64,000 bases of DNA, taken from positions 36,604-100,603 of the forward strand of contig CALXWR010000001.1 in assembly GCA_944392465.1 (NCBI GenBank), written 5' to 3'. The notes beneath the pieces were generated by a model. The model was not told the DNA's origin. It was given only the letters and a program-made list of their open reading frames with translations, and searched no databases. This DNA comes from an uncultured Clostridia bacterium. Lineage in GTDB: Bacteria > Bacillota > Clostridia > TANB77 > CAG-508. Of this stretch, positions 56,758 to 64,000 are shown piece after piece. Position 1 is the stretch's first letter. Each line of letters starts with the position of its first letter. The translations under genes were made by a program, and so were the position numbers.

Positions 56758-57504
56758 TTAACTTTTCCTTTCTTTGTTATATATTTTATATATTTCATCT
56801 GTATACTCTCCATTTTCTTTATATATAATTAATGGTTTTTCTATTTTTAAAAATGGTTTTGCATTTTTTACAGCTTTAATAAGAACTAAACAAGCATCTT
56901 TATTAATTGTTGAATATACAAACCTTATTTTTTTAGGTTCAATTTTATACTTTCTCATTAATTCCATTAATTCTACCAATCTTTCTGGCCTATGTACCAT
57001 GTATAAAGTTCCTTTATCTTTTAATAAATACCTTGAACTACTAATAAAATCTTCTAAATTAGCACTATACTCATGCCTAGAAATAATTTTATATTCATTT
57101 TCATTCATTTTTCCTGTTTCTAATTTTTTATAAGGAGGATTGGTAACTATAAAGTCTAAATTGTCTCGTTGCATATGCTCTTTAATATTTCTTATGTTTA
57201 TATTTAATATTTCAAACTTTTCTGATAAACCATTTAGTATTATACTTCTATTTGCCATATCAGCTACATCTTTTTGAATCTCTATTCCGTATATCTTTTT
57301 TAATTTTGTTTTAGCACATAACAAAATTCCTATAATTCCTGTCCCCGTACCTAAATCTGCACCAATAGAATTATTTTTAATATCTTTTGCAAAATCTGAA
57401 ATTAATATGCTATCAATTCCAAAGCAAAAACCATTTTTATTTTGAATTATTTTTAAATTATCATGTTCTAAATCATCTATTCTTTCATTCTCTTTTATTT
57501 TCAT
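56758..57504 (-). CDS. tRNA1(Val) (adenine37-N6)-methyltransferase family protein
   Basis: SAM-dependent N6-adenine methyltransferase of the TrmN6/YfiC group. From ATG 57504 it is 248 residues: IGADLGTGTGIIGILLC is the SAM loop (about 49-65) and FIVTNPPYKKL holds the NPPY catalytic motif. ATG 57504 is better than the TTG at 57513 because AGAGG lies 9 bases upstream of it. It precedes rsmI with a tight junction, as in Bacillus (yabB-yazA-yabC); the GIY-YIG gene is absent. Confidence 0.9.
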   Translation of the reverse strand: MKIKENERIDDLEHDNLKIIQNKNGFCFGIDSILISDFAKDIKNNSIGADLGTGTGIIGILLCAKTKLKKIYGIEIQKDVADMANRSIILNGLSEKFEILNINIRNIKEHMQRDNLDFIVTNPPYKKLETGKMNENEYKIISRHEYSANLEDFISSSRYLLKDKGTLYMVHRPERLVELMELMRKYKIEPKKIRFVYSTINKDACLVLIKAVKNAKPFLKIEKPLIIYKENGEYTDEIYKIYNKERKS

Positions 57505-57591
57505 CACACACAACCTCTTTTATACATATAATATTATAACTTAATTTATTTACTAAATCAATTTATAAGTTATAAAGGAATGAGATTAATT

Positions 57592-57735
57592 ATGGAAAAA
57601 GAGAATATTAATAAAAATAAATGCTTAATTGCAAAAAAAGAAAATGTAATAACTTCGCTATTTGAAGTAGAACATTTTCTATGTAACATAAAGAAAATAT
57701 TTAACACAATTTCTCTTTATCATATTTTAAAATAA
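57592..57735 (+). CDS. Possible small protein (47 residues)
   Basis: A short open frame of opposite strand to its neighbours. It starts MEKENINKNKCLIAKKENVI and ends NIKKIFNTISLYHILK, with an AAAGGA 12 bases upstream; an in-frame ATG also lies at 57580. It is amphipathic, has two cysteines and no membrane segment, and occupies most of the 230-base gap between trmN6 and the GerMN gene. Start-site quality and the non-random composition suggest it may be real, but I do not recognise a family. Confidence 0.4.
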   Translation: MEKENINKNKCLIAKKENVITSLFEVEHFLCNIKKIFNTISLYHILK

Positions 57736-57743
57736 ATTTTATA

Positions 57744-58388
57744 TTAATCTGTAATTACATTAGTATTTTGATTAATACTATTAGTAACTTCATTTGTGTT
57801 AATTGCATTTTCAGAATTTGTATTATTATTTAAATCTTCTCTAATTAATACAAACGGATCATCAAATTTTATTAAATTGTCTTTAAATGCCATATTTTCC
57901 TTGCCATCAATCAATATTTTCACAGCATTTACTTCTGTAAGATTAGTCATTGTATCAACTATAGAATAAACGGAAGCACATTCTTGTTCTTCTCCGCCAG
58001 GGTGATTTTCTATAAACTCGTTTGATAAATCCACATATAATATATCTCCTTTTAGTTCCACTTTATTAATTTTTGTACCATCAGGAATTGTTTTACTTAA
58101 ACTTTGATTTTCTGGTCCTTTTATTAATAGTTCCATCAATTTTTGATATGGATTTTCCAGTAAATCTTTTGCATCAATTAATCTTCCCTCAGATATTAAC
58201 TCTTTTGTTTCATTATTATAAAAATATAAAGATACAATGGTTTGCCTCATTTGTTCATCAGAAATTTCTTCTTCAGGTACTATATCTTGAATTTCATTAT
58301 TGTTTTTAGACTTTATAAAAAAGTACCCACCTATTACCCCTCCTATTAATAAAAGAATAATTATTAATATAATTATTTTCTTTTTCAT
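57744..58388 (-). CDS. GerMN domain protein
   Basis: Membrane-anchored protein with one GerMN (sporulation/germination) domain. From ATG 58388 (AAGGAG upstream) it is 214 residues: membrane anchor (about 3-24), acidic spacer, GerMN domain (about 48-165; MRQTIVSLYFYNNETKELISEGR, LMELLIKGPENQSLSKTIPDGTKIN, VYSIVDTMTNLTEVNAVKILIDG) and an asparagine-rich tail. GerM is a cell-wall-associated protein needed for the SpoIIIA-SpoIIQ basal platform in Bacillus; this single-domain form is shorter. Confidence 0.88.
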   Translation of the reverse strand: MKKKIIILIIILLLIGGVIGGYFFIKSKNNNEIQDIVPEEEISDEQMRQTIVSLYFYNNETKELISEGRLIDAKDLLENPYQKLMELLIKGPENQSLSKTIPDGTKINKVELKGDILYVDLSNEFIENHPGGEEQECASVYSIVDTMTNLTEVNAVKILIDGKENMAFKDNLIKFDDPFVLIREDLNNNTNSENAINTNEVTNSINQNTNVITD

Positions 58389-58530
58389 ATTATCTCTCCT
58401 TCCTTTGCTTTCTACCATATAATATTATAGACAAGTATACTTTAGAACCATCATTCGATTATAACTTTTTTATTTACAGTATAAGCTTGTTTTCTCTAAG
58501 GAATATAAACATTTTGCACATATTTTCCAT

Positions 58531-58559
58531 TTGACAAATTGCCCATTTCCGTATACAAT
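58531..58559 (+). promoter_or_regulatory. Promoter of the activase gene
   Basis: TTGACA (58531-58536) and TACAAT (58554-58559) with a 17-base spacer lie about 60 bases before the start codon. Confidence 0.7.
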
Positions 58560-58622
58560 TAAGCATGTATTATTAGATTTAAACATAAATTTATATAGAT
58601 CATGAAAGGATTTGATTTTAAT

Positions 58623-62963
<4,341 letters not shown>

Positions 62964-62988
62964 TTAATAATTATTATAAAATCTTTAA

Positions 62989-63028
62989 AAAATAGGCTTA
63001 AAAAAATATCTTCTTAAGCCTATTTTTT
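62989..63028 (+). terminator. Terminator of the activase gene
   Basis: AAAATAGGCTTA / TAAGCCTATTTTTT hairpin begins 26 bases after the stop codon. Confidence 0.88.
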
Positions 63029-64000
63029 ATTAATTATTTTTAATTTATTTTTAATTAAATTTTTTTATAATTATTTTTTTATTATTTTTAATTTAATAAT
63101 TATTAAATTAATTATTTATTTTATTTAAATTATTTATTTATTTTTTTTTTATTTAATTATTTTTATTATTATTTATTTAATAATAATTATTTATTCAAAT
63201 ATTATATTAAATATTATTATTTTTTATTTATTTATTTTTATATTTATTTTTATATTTTTTATAAAATAATTAATTAATTTAATTTATAAGAAATTTTATT
63301 TTTTAATTTTAACTTTATTATTTTCTTTATTTAAGTTTTATATTACATTTTAATTTTATTTAATTAATTAAATTTACTGTTATACTTTTTTTATATTATT
63401 TTCACTTCGTACTTTTTTTAATTTACATTATTATTACTAGATTATAATGCTAATTATGTATACTATTGCTTTAATTATTTTTCTTCTTTCAATTTTCTTA
63501 TTAAATCTTTATTCCGCACCATTTCTTCACTTTTACAGTAATCAATTTATTATTGTAATACTTTTAATTTTTAGTTTACTATATATTATTTTTTTAGGTC
63601 TTATTCTTTATTTATATAATTATTTTCAAAGTTAAAAATGCAATTAAAAAAATAATTTTATCCTTTGCCTTACTTTACATAAATTATACTTTTTTTCTTT
63701 AACTATTTTTTTTAACATATTTTTTAATAATAATTGAAACCCCTTTTTTATATATTAATTACAATTTTTTTATTCATTAATTTTTAATAATTAATTATTT
63801 TTCTTATTTTTTAACTTTTATTTTATAATTTATTCGATAATTTTTTTCTATTTTTATAATTATTTTATTTAATTTTATTTATAATTAATATTTTATATTT
63901 AATTAATTTATTTTTATTATTTATTTTTTAATTTTTATTAATTATAAAAATTAATTATTTATTTATATAAAAAATATTAAATTATTAATTAGATTTTTTT
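63029..64000. other. Extremely AT-rich, gene-free right end
   Basis: Nearly 1 kb in which G and C together form only a few per cent. It is dominated by short T- and A-runs and degenerate TTTA/ATTA repeats with a T bias on the plus strand. The only open frame of note (63447-63635, 62 hydrophobic residues) has no ribosome binding site and is more likely a by-product of the T-rich composition than a gene. Confidence 0.7.

Noticed and set aside
63447..63635. 62-residue hydrophobic open frame as a membrane peptide gene
   Set aside because: No Shine-Dalgarno sequence and it lies in a T-rich tract, where Phe/Leu/Ile codons arise by composition alone.

Overview
The window is chromosomal DNA from an AT-rich, anaerobic, spore-forming Firmicute (Clostridia-like). 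The evidence is the sporulation genes (spmA/spmB, spoIIR, an AbrB/SpoVT regulator, ypeB, CotF-type coat proteins), a superoxide reductase (desulfoferrodoxin), a very large 2-hydroxyacyl-CoA dehydratase activase, a single-membrane cell-wall gene set and strong GGAGG ribosome binding sites. Most genes lie on the minus strand. Several genes (dnaX-ybaB-recR behind the SRP RNA, tadA, rlmH, walJ, rsmI, trmN6, abrB) are origin-proximal in other Firmicutes, so the segment is probably near oriC.

Layout. 0-5 kb: elongasome operon (DUF4321, radC, mreB, mreC, mreD, PBP2; all minus). 5-12 kb: mecA, an M23 peptidase, two coat-like proteins, pcrA, a ZIP metal transporter, initiator tRNA and superoxide reductase. 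12-18 kb: comEA-like gene, D-Ala-D-Ala carboxypeptidase, LCP cell-wall ligase, cvpA, DUF5711, YkvI-like carrier. 18-25 kb: Gld-type ABC exporter, UPF0016 cation exporter, CmpB-like protein, tRNA-Arg(UCU), prfA. 25-32 kb: SbcCD/YhaNO-like pair, an orphan VirD4-type coupling ATPase with two small unknown genes, and a J-domain protein. 32-38 kb: yqeK-like HD hydrolase, ddl, murF, ypeB, and a GT28 glycosyltransferase. 38-43 kb: recR, ybaB, dnaX, SRP RNA, tRNA-Ser(CGA), tadA, tRNA-Arg(CCU). 43-50 kb: FtsX-type ABC exporter, ttcA-like gene, phosphoglucomutase, galU. 50-58 kb: spoIIR, murA, walJ, rlmH, spmAB, abrB, rsmI, trmN6, GerMN lipoprotein-like gene. 58-64 kb: the 1446-residue activase, then about 1 kb of extremely AT-rich DNA.

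The most striking observation is that three genes (mreB, pcrA and virD4) are each split by exactly one extra base. In all three the break is an in-frame CGG codon, followed within 2-4 codons by a stop. Skipping the C of CGG restores the conserved protein with glycine (GGA, GGA, GGT). Reading every CGG/CCG triplet in the window by eye, I found no other in-frame CGG among roughly 18,600 codons, although CGT, CGC and CGA are used. TadA, which makes the inosine tRNA-Arg(ICG) that reads CGU/CGC/CGA but not CGG, is encoded here. The pattern suggests that CGG is unassigned or starved in this organism and acts as a +1 frameshift signal. A systematic sequencing artefact must be excluded.

Other notable signals are a strong excess of the DnaA-box 9-mer TTATCCACA (19 exact copies, 8 of them within 2 kb at 45.1-47.0 kb), near-identical leaders before mecA and the UPF0016 gene, a 243-bp element with perfect 13-bp inverted ends, and a Shine-Dalgarno sequence buried in a terminator-like hairpin.
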